Notes under the pieces: model-generated
Seen by the model: only the letters and a program-made list of their open reading frames with translations
The model's database searches: none
Told to the model about the DNA's origin: nothing
Shown here: piece by piece, positions 19,566 to 28,309 of the stretch
How positions within the stretch are numbered: position 1 is the first letter of the stretch
Layout of the letters: each line of letters begins with the position of its first letter
Source of the DNA: CAVYGM01 sp963768025
GTDB lineage: Bacteria > Bacteroidota > Bacteroidia > Cytophagales > Spirosomataceae
NCBI GenBank assembly: GCA_963768025.1
Contig: CAVYGM010000018.1
Span: 61,339 to 125,338 of the forward strand
Reading direction: 5' to 3'
Length of the DNA: 64,000 nt
Translations under genes and position numbers: made by a program

Positions 19566-20057
19566 TCAAAACATGTATTTGAGATGCGCACGGTAAAAGA
19601 AAGCAAAAATGATACTGAAGAAGGCCCCGCCAAACATGGTCATGAAGCCCAGCCAGCCTCCCATAAGCAGGAGCGGGCCCAGGATCACCACCCCAATGCC
19701 AGCCAGGTAGAGGTAGAAACCCCGCTTTTGCAGCGACCACATCATATAAGCACCATACAAGGTGAGCGACTCGTAGATGAGCATGATGATGGCACTGATC
19801 CGGATGGTTTCAGGAGTAGCTTCCTCGCGTACGGAGTCCACTATTTTTTCTATAAATTCGGCATTGGCCTCGTTGGACTGAGCCTCTATGTTTTCCTGGA
19901 CCTGCTCAAAAATCGCCCGGGTTTCAGTGGCTACGGCACCGGGAATCCACAGGCGATCCGACTGGACCCAGAGCCCCCATATGCAGCTGATAAAAGATAG
20001 TCTGCAAATAAAGGTGAGGGTTCTGGGACGTTCGATCCGGTTTGGGGAATCTGACAT
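19566..20057 (-). CDS. Small membrane protein of unknown function
   Basis: I start at the ATG at 20057 (MSDSPNRIERPRTLTFICRL), giving 163 residues; the open frame extends to 20168 but that part is unlikely protein. Hydrophobic helices lie at about 15-35, 85-105, 112-135 and 138-158. A charged stretch between the first two (EQVQENIEAQSNEANAEF) probably faces the periplasm. No family recognised. It stands alone between the PpiD-like gene and the Fic gene. Confidence 0.6.
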   Translation of the reverse strand: MSDSPNRIERPRTLTFICRLSFISCIWGLWVQSDRLWIPGAVATETRAIFEQVQENIEAQSNEANAEFIEKIVDSVREEATPETIRISAIIMLIYESLTLYGAYMMWSLQKRGFYLYLAGIGVVILGPLLLMGGWLGFMTMFGGAFFSIIFAFFYRAHLKYMF

Positions 20058-20254
20058 GATTTGGTAATGATGGTTTGTAAAAAGCGCGTAAAAGTTGCGG
20101 ATTTTAGTTAAAACACCAAAAAGGAGAGGGGCTTTAAACGTTTTACAGGGTTCGCGCGATGGGATCAAAACAAAAAATTGCGTGAGCCTTGCCTTGAAAA
20201 CTGGACATGGAACGGATGGGAATCAGGAGTGATTTGGAATCAGGCCTCAAAAGA

Positions 20255-21042
20255 CTATCGCAAAGCTGCCGGCAACATTAGCAGAAATGGTATGCACCGT
20301 TCCCAGTGAATGGCGTAGTAGTTGCACCCAGGGCGATGTTTTGATAATAGTCCGAACGATGATCCCAGTAGTATTTTTCCGAAAGGATTGACCAGGCCCC
20401 TGGTCCCAGTTTGGAAGCCAGAAACCACTTTTCGAGCAGCCGGGCCGACCGTCCATTGCCGTCCATGAACGGGTGAATCAGAGCGATGTGGAGGTGGATT
20501 GTAGACGCATAGTAGAAAACCTCACGCTGAGTCAATGGAAGATTAATCAAGGTGGCTATGTCTGAAAAAAGAGTCGAAAGTTCCTGATTGACAAACTCAG
20601 GTTCTACCGCCAAATATACCGGACGGAGGCTTCGGGAGTCCCGGATACCCACTTGCTCTTGGTGGGCTCTCCCCCGCTCTTGGGCGGGAAGGAGCGTCCG
20701 GGCTAGGAAGGCGTGTGTTTTTATAAAGTTGGATTTATCCAACGGGTGCTCGGTAGCAAATTGATAGGCTTTAACCAAATCCTCAATTTCGAGTACTTCT
20801 TTCTGTTTAGGAGAGTCATTTTTTTTTCGGTTTCTGAAAAAACTATCGGCATCCAGCGTGTTGCCCTCAATTTTGGAGGAGTAAAGCGACGAAGCGATCA
20901 GATTATATTCGAAATCTTCGGAAGTATAGCTGGATTTTACTTGTAGAATACTAGCAACCTCTGCCCATTCAAGCTCTTTGGATGAGAGCAGTGTGTATGT
21001 TTCCAGGTAGTCCGAAGAAACTAACTTCAAATGCATTCCCAT
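20255..21042 (-). pseudogene. Fic family AMP-transferase with built-in inhibitory helix; 3' frameshift
   Basis: The core motif HPFMDGNGRSAR (about residues 189-200) is a complete Fic active site HPFx(D/E)GNGRxxR, expected to transfer AMP from ATP to a target protein. An inhibitory motif S(T)xxxE(G/N) is present upstream as SSKIEG at residues 55-60, so the toxin is of the self-restrained class II type. The starting frame ends early with ATTTPFTGNGAYHFC; a one-base shift near 20325 restores NYYAIHWERCIPFLLML and ends at 20255, the normal Fic C-terminus. The catalytic part is unaffected by the shift. No partner antitoxin gene is beside it. Confidence 0.75.
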
Positions 21043-21250
21043 GAGTGAAATGAATAGTTTTTGTTGCGTGTTTTCAAAAAATGAGAAATAACGGGTGTCC
21101 CGATCGTATCCCGGCTGTATATAACAAAGATACAGCTTTCAGAAGGAAGTTCTTTCTCCGATTTTTTCCGCCCAAACCCCCTCGATTCGACCAGCATTGT
21201 GTATACTTGTGTTTGTATTCCAATTTCTTCATATCTAAAAATAAGCCGCA

Positions 21251-21550
21251 ATGAGTTTAGATACATTGACCGAACGCATCCGTACCGTGGTAGGCACCGA
21301 AAGCAGCATGAGCGCCAAGGTGAAGTTTGATACCGACGAAGGTATAATATTCATTGATACCACGCAGGTGCCTAACGTCGTAAACAACGAAGACCATGAA
21401 GCCGACTGTACGCTGGAAATTTCTTCGCAAAATGCCCTGAAAATGCTGGATGGAGACCTGAACCCCATGACGGCTTTCATGATGGGCAAGCTGAAAGTAA
21501 AAGGTGATATGGGCGTGGCGATGAAAGTTGCCCAGACTTTTGGTGGCTAG
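21251..21550 (+). CDS. SCP2 sterol-binding domain protein
   Basis: 99 residues, a stand-alone SCP2 fold: EADCTLEISSQNALKMLDGD, then AFMMGKLKVKGDMGVAMKV, the hallmark end of the domain. Such small proteins bind hydrophobic ligands such as acyl chains; the ligand here is unknown. 68 bases upstream of the Gfo/Idh/MocA gene, possibly in one transcript. Confidence 0.85.
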   Translation: MSLDTLTERIRTVVGTESSMSAKVKFDTDEGIIFIDTTQVPNVVNNEDHEADCTLEISSQNALKMLDGDLNPMTAFMMGKLKVKGDMGVAMKVAQTFGG

Positions 21551-21618
21551 TACCTTCTCCATGCTGCCGGGAGTACGGCGTTCTTCCGGAATTTATTCTT
21601 TCCTATACCCCTGAACTC

Positions 21619-23067
21619 ATGAAAAATAAAGTGAAACCATCTGATTCACCCAACCGCCGCCAGTTTCTGCTCAGCGGAGCCGCGGCGGCCGCCAGTTTTA
21701 TGATTGTGCCCCGCTACGTGCTGGGCAAAGGATTCGTAGCCCCCAGCGATAAACTGAACATCGGCGCCGTGGGATGCGGGGGCAAGGCGCTGGTCAATAT
21801 CAAGCAGGCTTACAACGGCGGCACGGACAATATCGTGTCCCTCTGTGACGTGGACGACCGGCAGTCCGTCACCTTCCGCAAGCAGTTCCCGAAAGCACCC
21901 TACTATAAGGACTACCGGAAGATGCTGGAAAAGGAAGCCAAAAACCTCGACGCGATCATCGTGACTACGCCGGATCACATGCACTACCCCATTGCCATAG
22001 CCGCCATGGAACTCGGTAAGCACGTGTACTGCGAAAAGCCTCTTACGAAGGATATCTGGGAAGCTCGGCAGCTCACCGAAGCAGCCAAAAAGTACAAGGT
22101 TGTGACCCAAATGGGCAATCAGGGCAGCAGCGGCGACGGTACCCGCCAGACGGAAGCCCTCGTGCAATCGGGCCTGATCGGCGACGTGCATACCGTGGAG
22201 GTCTGGACCAACCGTCCCGTATGGCCACAGGGCGTAAAGTCGCCCAAGGACTTGGGTATTTCGCAGCCCGTGCCCGAGGGCGTGGACTGGGACCTGTGGT
22301 TGGGCACCGCCCCCGTGCGGCCCTACCACGAGGCCTACATGCCGTTCCGATGGCGGGGCTACTGGGATTTTGGCACCGGTGCCCTGGGCGACATGGGCTG
22401 CCACTTCATCGACGTGCCTTTCCGAACCATGAAGCTGGGCTACCCCAGCTCGGTGGAGTGCAGTGTCGGCTCGGTCTACTCCGACTTTTTTCAGGAAGCC
22501 TTCTTCGACGACGTAGGCCCGTCAGCTTCGTCCATCCATCTCAAATTCCCGGCCCAGCAGGCCGGAGGCAAGGAGCTGAGCCTGTCGTGGTACGATGGCG
22601 GTATCCGCCCGCAACTCCCCGACGGGTGCGACTACCAGACCGTGTTTGGCAATATTGACGGTGGCATGCTATTTATAGGTACCAAGGGCATCGTGAGCGC
22701 TGAGCTCTTCGGGGCTAATCCACGGGTGTGGCCGGAAGAAAAATTCAAGGGTACCTCACTTCCCGGCCCCACCCGCCCGTTGGTAGCCGGTGGCACCGAC
22801 GGTCATCAGCAGCAGTGGGTCAAGGCCTGTAAGGAAGGCTACGGAGCCTACACCAGCTCATCCTTCGACCAGTCGGGCCCGCTCACCGAAACCGTACTAA
22901 TGGGCAACCTGGCCGTGCGTTCGTTTCAGTACCGTGAGCCTAAAGCCGGGGGTGGCTTTACGTTTCCCGGTCGGCAGAAGCTGCTGTGGGACGGCAAGAA
23001 TATGAAGATTACCAACTTCGAACCCGCCAATCAGTTTGTGAAGCGGGAGTACCGGAAGGGATGGTGA
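21619..23067 (+). CDS. Tat-exported Gfo/Idh/MocA family oxidoreductase
   Basis: 482 residues. The N-terminus has a twin-arginine signal (NRRQFLL followed by an Ala-rich core). The NAD(P)-binding fold starts at GAVGCGGKALVN and the catalytic lysine segment is HVYCEKPLTKD. A long C-terminal half (about 180-480) matches the Bacteroidota and Planctomycetota exported group, thought to act on sugars or cyclitols in the periplasm. The cofactor is presumably bound before Tat export. Substrate unknown. Confidence 0.88.
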   Translation: MKNKVKPSDSPNRRQFLLSGAAAAASFMIVPRYVLGKGFVAPSDKLNIGAVGCGGKALVNIKQAYNGGTDNIVSLCDVDDRQSVTFRKQFPKAPYYKDYRKMLEKEAKNLDAIIVTTPDHMHYPIAIAAMELGKHVYCEKPLTKDIWEARQLTEAAKKYKVVTQMGNQGSSGDGTRQTEALVQSGLIGDVHTVEVWTNRPVWPQGVKSPKDLGISQPVPEGVDWDLWLGTAPVRPYHEAYMPFRWRGYWDFGTGALGDMGCHFIDVPFRTMKLGYPSSVECSVGSVYSDFFQEAFFDDVGPSASSIHLKFPAQQAGGKELSLSWYDGGIRPQLPDGCDYQTVFGNIDGGMLFIGTKGIVSAELFGANPRVWPEEKFKGTSLPGPTRPLVAGGTDGHQQQWVKACKEGYGAYTSSSFDQSGPLTETVLMGNLAVRSFQYREPKAGGGFTFPGRQKLLWDGKNMKITNFEPANQFVKREYRKGW

Positions 23068-23283
23068 TTGGCTGTCAGCTTTTGGCCGTCGGCCCTCGGC
23101 TTTTGGTTTACCCGAAAGTAGTAATAGTATGTTAATTTATTGACAAGGTCAAAATCCAAAACGGCCAAAGTACCCGTTGATTGCCCTAAGCCGATTGCCT
23201 ACTGCTGACGGCTAGATGCCAGATTATTCATCCATAAAACTAAAAAGAGCCGATCGCCGAAAGCCGACGGCCGATAGCTAGAT
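23068..23283. repeat. Intergenic region rich in GCCGACGGC-type inverted repeats
   Basis: The left part holds GGCCGTCGGCCCTCGGCTTT and the right part AAAGCCGACGGCCGATAGCT, inverted relative to each other, with further CTGCTGACGGCTAG and GAGCCGATCGCC words between. The same word family shows up in other gaps (37568-37595, 49497-49530, 39350-39372). It looks like a dispersed intergenic palindromic family. Confidence 0.5.
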
Positions 23284-24072
23284 ATGAATCTTGACTTAAC
23301 CGAAAAAACTGCCCTCGTCTGCGGCAGTACGCAGGGTATTGGCCGCGCCTCGGCCGAAGAACTGGCCCTGCTGGGTGCCAACGTGACCCTCATGGCCCGC
23401 GACGAAGATAAATTGAAAGAGGTAGTAGACTCGCTCGATACCTCAATGGGGCAGCTCCATCGCTTCATCGTGGCCGACTTCACCGATACCGAAGGCGTCA
23501 AAAAGGCCATGGAAGACTACCTGCGGCTGGTGCCGGATGTCCACATCGTGGTGAACAACACTGGTGGCCCCGGCGGTGGCCCCATTATCGACGCCGAGCC
23601 GGAGCAGTTTCTAAAAACGTTTCAGATGCACCTGATCAACAATCAGATCATTGCCCAGGCGGTGGTCCCATCCATGAAGCGGGCGGGCTACGGCCGCATC
23701 GTTAACATCATTAGTACTTCCGTGAAGCAGCCCATCGTGGGGCTGGGAGTATCGAACACCATCCGGGGTGCCGTAGCCAACTGGGCCAAAACCATGTCGC
23801 TGGAACTGGGCCAATTCGGTATCACGGTCAATAACGTGCTGCCGGGCTACACCAAAACCGGCCGTCTGGACCAGGTACTGGGCATGCGCGCCGACGCACA
23901 GGGTACCACCGCCGACGAGGTAGCCGCCAAAATGGAGTCAGAAATCCCCACCGGCCGATTTGCCGAACCGGAAGAGGTAGCCGCCGCCGTGGCTTTCCTG
24001 TGCAGCCCTGCCGCTGCCAGCATCAGCGGTATTAATATTCCGGTGGATGGGGGGAAGACGGGGAATTTGTGA
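23284..24072 (+). CDS. SDR family oxidoreductase with atypical catalytic site
   Basis: 262 residues, Rossmann start ALVCGSTQGIGRASAEEL and the NNTGGPGGGPI segment after strand 4. The usual catalytic YxxxK is not visible: the aligned position reads ISTSVKQPIVGLGVSNTIRG. This variant occurs in a recognised FabG-like subgroup. The C-terminus ISGINIPVDGGKTGNL is standard. The reaction is therefore uncertain. Same strand as the Gfo/Idh/MocA gene but separated by the repeat-rich gap. Confidence 0.85.
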   Translation: MNLDLTEKTALVCGSTQGIGRASAEELALLGANVTLMARDEDKLKEVVDSLDTSMGQLHRFIVADFTDTEGVKKAMEDYLRLVPDVHIVVNNTGGPGGGPIIDAEPEQFLKTFQMHLINNQIIAQAVVPSMKRAGYGRIVNIISTSVKQPIVGLGVSNTIRGAVANWAKTMSLELGQFGITVNNVLPGYTKTGRLDQVLGMRADAQGTTADEVAAKMESEIPTGRFAEPEEVAAAVAFLCSPAAASISGINIPVDGGKTGNL

Positions 24073-24172
24073 ACACTGACTTGATGGGCTACACCCAATC
24101 GTTGACGTGCAAGATATCCGTTAGAGGCTTGGATATTCTTCGTGTAGCGTCGGCCCTGAAAGGACTTCATAC

Positions 24173-24628
24173 CTATTCCACTTTTGTGATGGTAGCCTGA
24201 CGGGCTATGATGCTCCATTGGTCATTTTTATGGAGCCAAACGTGGGTGAAGCGTCTGCTGACGGTCTTCCCGGCGTTGATCTGGTGTCCGTGCGGTTTTA
24301 TTATTTCACCTCCCATGACAATGGCTACGTTGTCGTGGAAAGTTATTTTCTCAATGTTCCTTTCAAAAGACAGATAATTGAGGTTTCCCAGCCTGAGTTG
24401 GGTTTTTGTACCCTCGACGGTTCCAACCACATTCGCCGGCGTGTTGACTACCATGGTGGGCGACCATATTTTGTCGAATAATACCGCGGAGTCCCCTTTG
24501 TAGGCAGCTTCTCTTTCTACAATCTCCAACCGCCTGATTTCCGCCTCTCGCGCATCCTGCGCAACTACGGTGCTGGCACTGGAAAGGAGAACCAGCGCGA
24601 TTATTAGAAAACCCAATCTCTTTTTCAT
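24173..24628 (-). CDS. Exported nuclear transport factor 2-like (DUF4440) protein
   Basis: 151 residues; signal peptide 1-23 (ending TVVAQ), then an NTF2-like cone fold: REAEIRRLEIVEREAAYKGD, a conserved tryptophan IWSPTMVVNTP and VWLHKNDQWSIIARQ at the end. Such proteins are small ligand-binding or isomerase-like; the ligand is unknown. Convergent with the SDR gene. Confidence 0.82.
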   Translation of the reverse strand: MKKRLGFLIIALVLLSSASTVVAQDAREAEIRRLEIVEREAAYKGDSAVLFDKIWSPTMVVNTPANVVGTVEGTKTQLRLGNLNYLSFERNIEKITFHDNVAIVMGGEIIKPHGHQINAGKTVSRRFTHVWLHKNDQWSIIARQATITKVE

Positions 24629-24847
24629 ATCCTGAATTTTATAGTTTGATCGTCTGCTCTCGACAAAAAGCCGGAAATGTTTCTGTGTCTTAGGGTAGTG
24701 GATGAATGATTGTGACCTTGGAACTGAGTTGGCTTAGTAATGAGCCAGTTTTGGGATATTAAGTAGCTTATTTCTAGGCAAATAAACTAATAATAAGCTC
24801 GGTTTTTACCTAAAAATGTGTAAGTGGTATTTTGAGATAATGAAAAA

Positions 24848-24884
24848 GAGCCTCAGAAAAATCCTTGCGGATTTTCTGAGGCTC
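24848..24884 (-). terminator. Strong terminator after the alcohol dehydrogenase gene
   Basis: Stem of 16-17 bp, GAGCCTCAGAAAAATCC / GGATTTTCTGAGGCTC, with TTGC loop; on the minus strand it is followed by TTTTTC. It lies 38 bases past the ADH stop. Confidence 0.85.
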
Positions 24885-24921
24885 ACACGGTATTCGAAGG
24901 TGAATTTTCGATGAAAACCCC

Positions 24922-26013
24922 CTACGCCTTCAGACTCGCCATATCAATCACAAACCGGTACTTCACATCCCCGTTCAGGAGGCGCTCGTAGGCTTCGTTG
25001 ATCTGGTCCATTTTGATGAGTTCTACGTCGGAGACAATGTTGTGCTCGCCGCAAAAGTCCAGCATTTCCTGGGTTTCGGCGATGCCGCCGATCATGGAAC
25101 CGGCAAAGGTGCGGCGCTTGGGGATGAGGCTGAATGCCGCTATCGGCAGGGGGAGTTCAGGGGCTCCTACCAGTACCAAAGCGCCGTCTACCCGCAGGAG
25201 GTTGAGGTAGGCATTGATGTCATGCTGAGCCGATACGGCATCCAGTACGAAGTGCAACTGGCCGGCGTACTTCTTCATCTGCTCTTTGTCTTTGGAGAGC
25301 ACCACGTCGTCGGCACCGAGGCGCTTGGCGTCTTCTACCTTGGAGGGGGAGGTGGTGTACACAATCACCGTAGCGCCCATGGCCTTGGCTATTTTGACAC
25401 CCATGTGGCCCAGTCCCCCCAGACCTACGACACCTACCTTCTGGCCGGGGCCCACGTTCCAGTGCCGGAGCGGCGAGTAGGTAGTAATGCCCGCGCACAG
25501 CAGCGGGGCGGTAGCGGCGAGGTCGAGATTTTCGGGCACGCGTAGCACAAAGGCTTCGTCCACCACTACACTTTCCGAATAGCCGCCGAAGGTTTGCCCG
25601 CCCAGGTGTTTGTCGGGTGACCCGTAGGTGCCCGTGAAGCCATTCTCGCAGTACTGTTCGAGGTCATCCTGGCAGTGCTGGCACTCGCGGCAGCTATCCA
25701 CCATACAGCCCACCCCGGCCAGTTGACCGACCTCGAATTTGCTGACATGGTCGCCCACGCGCACGATGCGGCCCACGATTTCGTGGCCGGGTACGCAGGG
25801 GTAGGTAGTGCCGTGCCATTCGTTGCGGGCGGTATGCAGGTCGGAGTGGCACACGCCGCAGTAGAGTATTTCTATCTCTACGTCGTGCGGGGTGGGTTTC
25901 CGGCGTCCGATCTGCATCGCTTGCAGGGGAGCGTCGGCCGCGTCGGTGCCGAAGGCCTTTACCTGCTTGGCGGGGGTATTGGTGGCAGTGTCTGTTGTTG
26001 GAGCGGTATTCAT
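24922..26013 (-). CDS. Zinc-dependent NAD(P) alcohol dehydrogenase (YahK/CAD type)
   Basis: 363 residues. Catalytic zinc ligands: Cys in CGVCHSDLH, His-Glu in PGHEIVGR and a later Cys near residue 175. Structural zinc cysteines: CRECQHCQDDLEQYC. Cofactor loop VGLGGLGHMGVK. This is the broad-range NADPH aldehyde reductase group (YahK, cinnamyl-alcohol-dehydrogenase-like). The C-terminus KYRFVIDMASLKA is the normal family end. Monocistronic and intact. Confidence 0.92.
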   Translation of the reverse strand: MNTAPTTDTATNTPAKQVKAFGTDAADAPLQAMQIGRRKPTPHDVEIEILYCGVCHSDLHTARNEWHGTTYPCVPGHEIVGRIVRVGDHVSKFEVGQLAGVGCMVDSCRECQHCQDDLEQYCENGFTGTYGSPDKHLGGQTFGGYSESVVVDEAFVLRVPENLDLAATAPLLCAGITTYSPLRHWNVGPGQKVGVVGLGGLGHMGVKIAKAMGATVIVYTTSPSKVEDAKRLGADDVVLSKDKEQMKKYAGQLHFVLDAVSAQHDINAYLNLLRVDGALVLVGAPELPLPIAAFSLIPKRRTFAGSMIGGIAETQEMLDFCGEHNIVSDVELIKMDQINEAYERLLNGDVKYRFVIDMASLKA

Positions 26014-26617
26014 ATTTACAAAGTCGTTTGTTGGTACTTTATAAATACCTCCTACAGCCCCATAAAGTTTCTGAAGAAAGCTCGAATAAATTCAAGGGCA
26101 CCCGTCTATTCGGGTGAATACTAGCCGCTGAAAAGGCCTTCGTACCCTGTTCACGGCGGAGAAGGTTTGTACCAAGAGGCCTGGGGCAGGAAAGTGTCTG
26201 CTCCGTCGGAGAGCAATTATGCCAACCTGTCCTGTCCTGCTAAATCCAGAAAAGAACTAGGGTAAGCATACAGAGATTCCCTATGGAATGATCCGTGCAT
26301 TGTGATTGAATAAATCACTGATTATCAAGGATCATTTATTCAACTATCTACTTATGGAAACGGTATCACCAACCGTAAAACTCATCAAATCCTCACCCAT
26401 AACCAGCGGCCCTGAATAGGTCGCCTGGGTTCGCCTGATTATCTATGCTTCTGTTTGCCCGTAGATTTTTGATAAATGGGAGTATACGGCAAGTTTTGGT
26501 TTGGCTTCATTGCAAGCTTTGGCTACCTGTTCGTAATCTCTCGGCACTCCCATCGTGTAGAGTCTGTGAATAGGCAGCAGAATAAGGTTCCCGAGCCTTC
26601 ACCGCCAACACCGGAGC
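26014..26617. other. Intergenic region, 604 bp, with a probable gene relic
   Basis: Non-coding apart from a minus-strand segment at 26443-26589 without a normal start, reading HRLYTMGVPRDYEQVAK and AKPKLAVYSHLSKIYG before TAG. The second piece resembles the C-terminal strand and helix of MBL-fold hydrolases (KPKLxVYSH). I take it as a degraded 3' end of such a gene; weak evidence. Nothing else was seen. Confidence 0.35.
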
Positions 26618-27037
26618 TCAGCGGTGCGCCTCTTTGATGTAGCCCCAGCCTTCTCCCTGTTTCGTGACTATTTCCAGAATTCCATCTGGCACCGTCTTGA
26701 CGCCCGCCAGTAGGTGTGAGGCATCCACTTGACGTCTTTTCATGGTCGCTTCGCAGACGAGGAACGCTACATTCTTATTATCTTTCAACGCGATAACATC
26801 ATCAGCGATCGTAGAGCGGTCTTTGAGTACCATGTCTAGTGCACCGCTGTATATTACCACTTCGAATTGGGACTCAGGATAGGCCTTTGTCATCATTTTT
26901 ACGTGCCGCATAGCCGACTGATGCGTTGATTCATCACTACTGGTCACGTCAAAAACAACCTTTATGGGTTTGGCCTGCCCCCAGGCTAAACCCGTGAAAA
27001 AGACGATTGCGACTGCTACTAAAAAGTATTTTTTCAT
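26618..27037 (-). CDS. Exported DsrE family protein
   Basis: 139 residues; signal peptide 1-20 (ending LAWGQ), then a DsrE/DsrF-like fold (VVFDVTSSDESTHQSAMRHV, FEVVIYSGALDMVLKD, VAFLVCEATMKRRQV, TVPDGILEIVTKQGEGWGYI). One cysteine in VAFLVCEATM lies at the position of the active cysteine of sulfur-relay DsrE proteins. Second gene after a Tat-exported DsrE-like gene, 90 bases apart. Confidence 0.8.
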   Translation of the reverse strand: MKKYFLVAVAIVFFTGLAWGQAKPIKVVFDVTSSDESTHQSAMRHVKMMTKAYPESQFEVVIYSGALDMVLKDRSTIADDVIALKDNKNVAFLVCEATMKRRQVDASHLLAGVKTVPDGILEIVTKQGEGWGYIKEAHR

Positions 27038-27127
27038 ACCTGTATGATCGAGAGTGTAGTGAATGAAAACCGGGCTGCCAAGTTGGTTACGACTATACGG
27101 ACTTTTTTAGGAAAGTCGTCGCCAATC

Positions 27128-27817
27128 TTATCCACCGGCGTAGATGTAGGCGCAATTGTTTTCCTGAGCACGCCCCAGTGCCCAAACCCCGGAAGGTACC
27201 ACCTGAATACCGGGTAATATACCCGCCAAAAACTCTTTTTTGACTTCCTCGGCGTCTTTGCCCATTTTTTGGGCCAACATACCACTATATACGTTAATGG
27301 CCAGATTGCATACACAAAACATAGCCCCTCGGCCGATCATCGCTTTGATGCCGTCAATTCCCGGAAGGGGAAAGTCTCCCTGCTTGGGTGTGTAGTAGGG
27401 GTTGCGTACGGCCGAAGCCCCGGTGGTATTGTCTTTGATGCCGAATACCTCCCCAAAATTATACTTTTGCCATAGGGCGTCTTCCATGGCAAAAGGAATG
27501 GCATTGTGCCGTAGCACCACCATGGCCGTCATGTCTTTGTCGGGGGTATCCGTCTGATTGTTGCTCAAATAAAAAGCCCAGGCCCAAATGATGGGAAAGC
27601 CCAGGTGTGGCTCGGGAGCATCGTATACCACCCGGTGCGTCCCTTTTACATTCTTAAACCACGCGTCGGCGTCACCCGGAAGGTGAGGCGTGGGGATAAT
27701 GTCACTCCCGGCAAACAGAGGGCTCCCCAAACTGGCTATACCAGCGGTAGCCGCTAGTTTACCGATGAAGTTTCTTCTCGACTTGTCTTTTTCTGGATAA
27801 TCATTCGTTGGTTTCAT
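27128..27817 (-). CDS. Tat-exported DsrE-like protein
   Basis: I start at the ATG at 27817 (MKPTNDYPEKDKSRRNFIGK), which puts the twin-arginine motif SRRNFIG in place; about 229 residues. The C-terminal half (GAMFCVCNLAINVYSGML to GIQVVPSGVWALGRAQE) resembles DsrE proteins, with two cysteines in the FCVCN segment. The central part (LGFPIIWAWAFYLSNNQ) is not one I recognise. With the next gene it forms a pair of exported DsrE-like proteins, one by Tat and one by Sec. Confidence 0.7.
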   Translation of the reverse strand: MKPTNDYPEKDKSRRNFIGKLAATAGIASLGSPLFAGSDIIPTPHLPGDADAWFKNVKGTHRVVYDAPEPHLGFPIIWAWAFYLSNNQTDTPDKDMTAMVVLRHNAIPFAMEDALWQKYNFGEVFGIKDNTTGASAVRNPYYTPKQGDFPLPGIDGIKAMIGRGAMFCVCNLAINVYSGMLAQKMGKDAEEVKKEFLAGILPGIQVVPSGVWALGRAQENNCAYIYAGG

Positions 27818-27829
27818 ACCTAGTATCAT

Positions 27830-28309
27830 TTTTGGTTAGAATGGAAAGGAACTAAGGGGTAATCTTACAATCTTCATCTGTCCGGGCTTATGTAGTCCGA
27901 AGCAAAATTTTCTCTGTAAAGAATTCGTGCGTAAAACCACCGACTGAGGCGCAGGCTTTCATGATCAGCGGAACTCCGGTGAGGGTATTATCCCGCCTTT
28001 TAGTACTTTGTCTTCCCCTGAATAGCGTGTGTTTGTGTACTTTCATGGAACAAAAGGACAGAAGTAATGAAATGGAGATCAGGAGTACGGGATTAGTCGT
28101 ACTTCTGATCTTATTCGGAAACAATCCTTGGGCGGGTAGCGAGATTTTTTTGTGCGTATCGAGATCAGAAGCGCGAATTCTCCGCGATGAGCCCATGAAA
28201 AGCACTCCTTCGCGGCTTATTTCGCTTCTAATCCGATCTTTTTTTTACCGTAAATGACAACAACTAAAACGAAAAAGACTTGTAGATTTTTCGGCAAGAC
28301 ATGTACAAT
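27830..28309. other. Intergenic region, 480 bp
   Basis: Lies between the Tat-DsrE gene and the AraC gene. Open frames exist here (for example 27888-28205 minus) but they show no protein-like signature. I see no hairpin terminator, repeat or RNA fold that I would defend. Confidence 0.4.

Noticed and set aside
27888..28205. 105-codon minus frame between the Tat-DsrE and AraC genes
   Set aside because: No family, no ribosome site or signal, low-complexity start.
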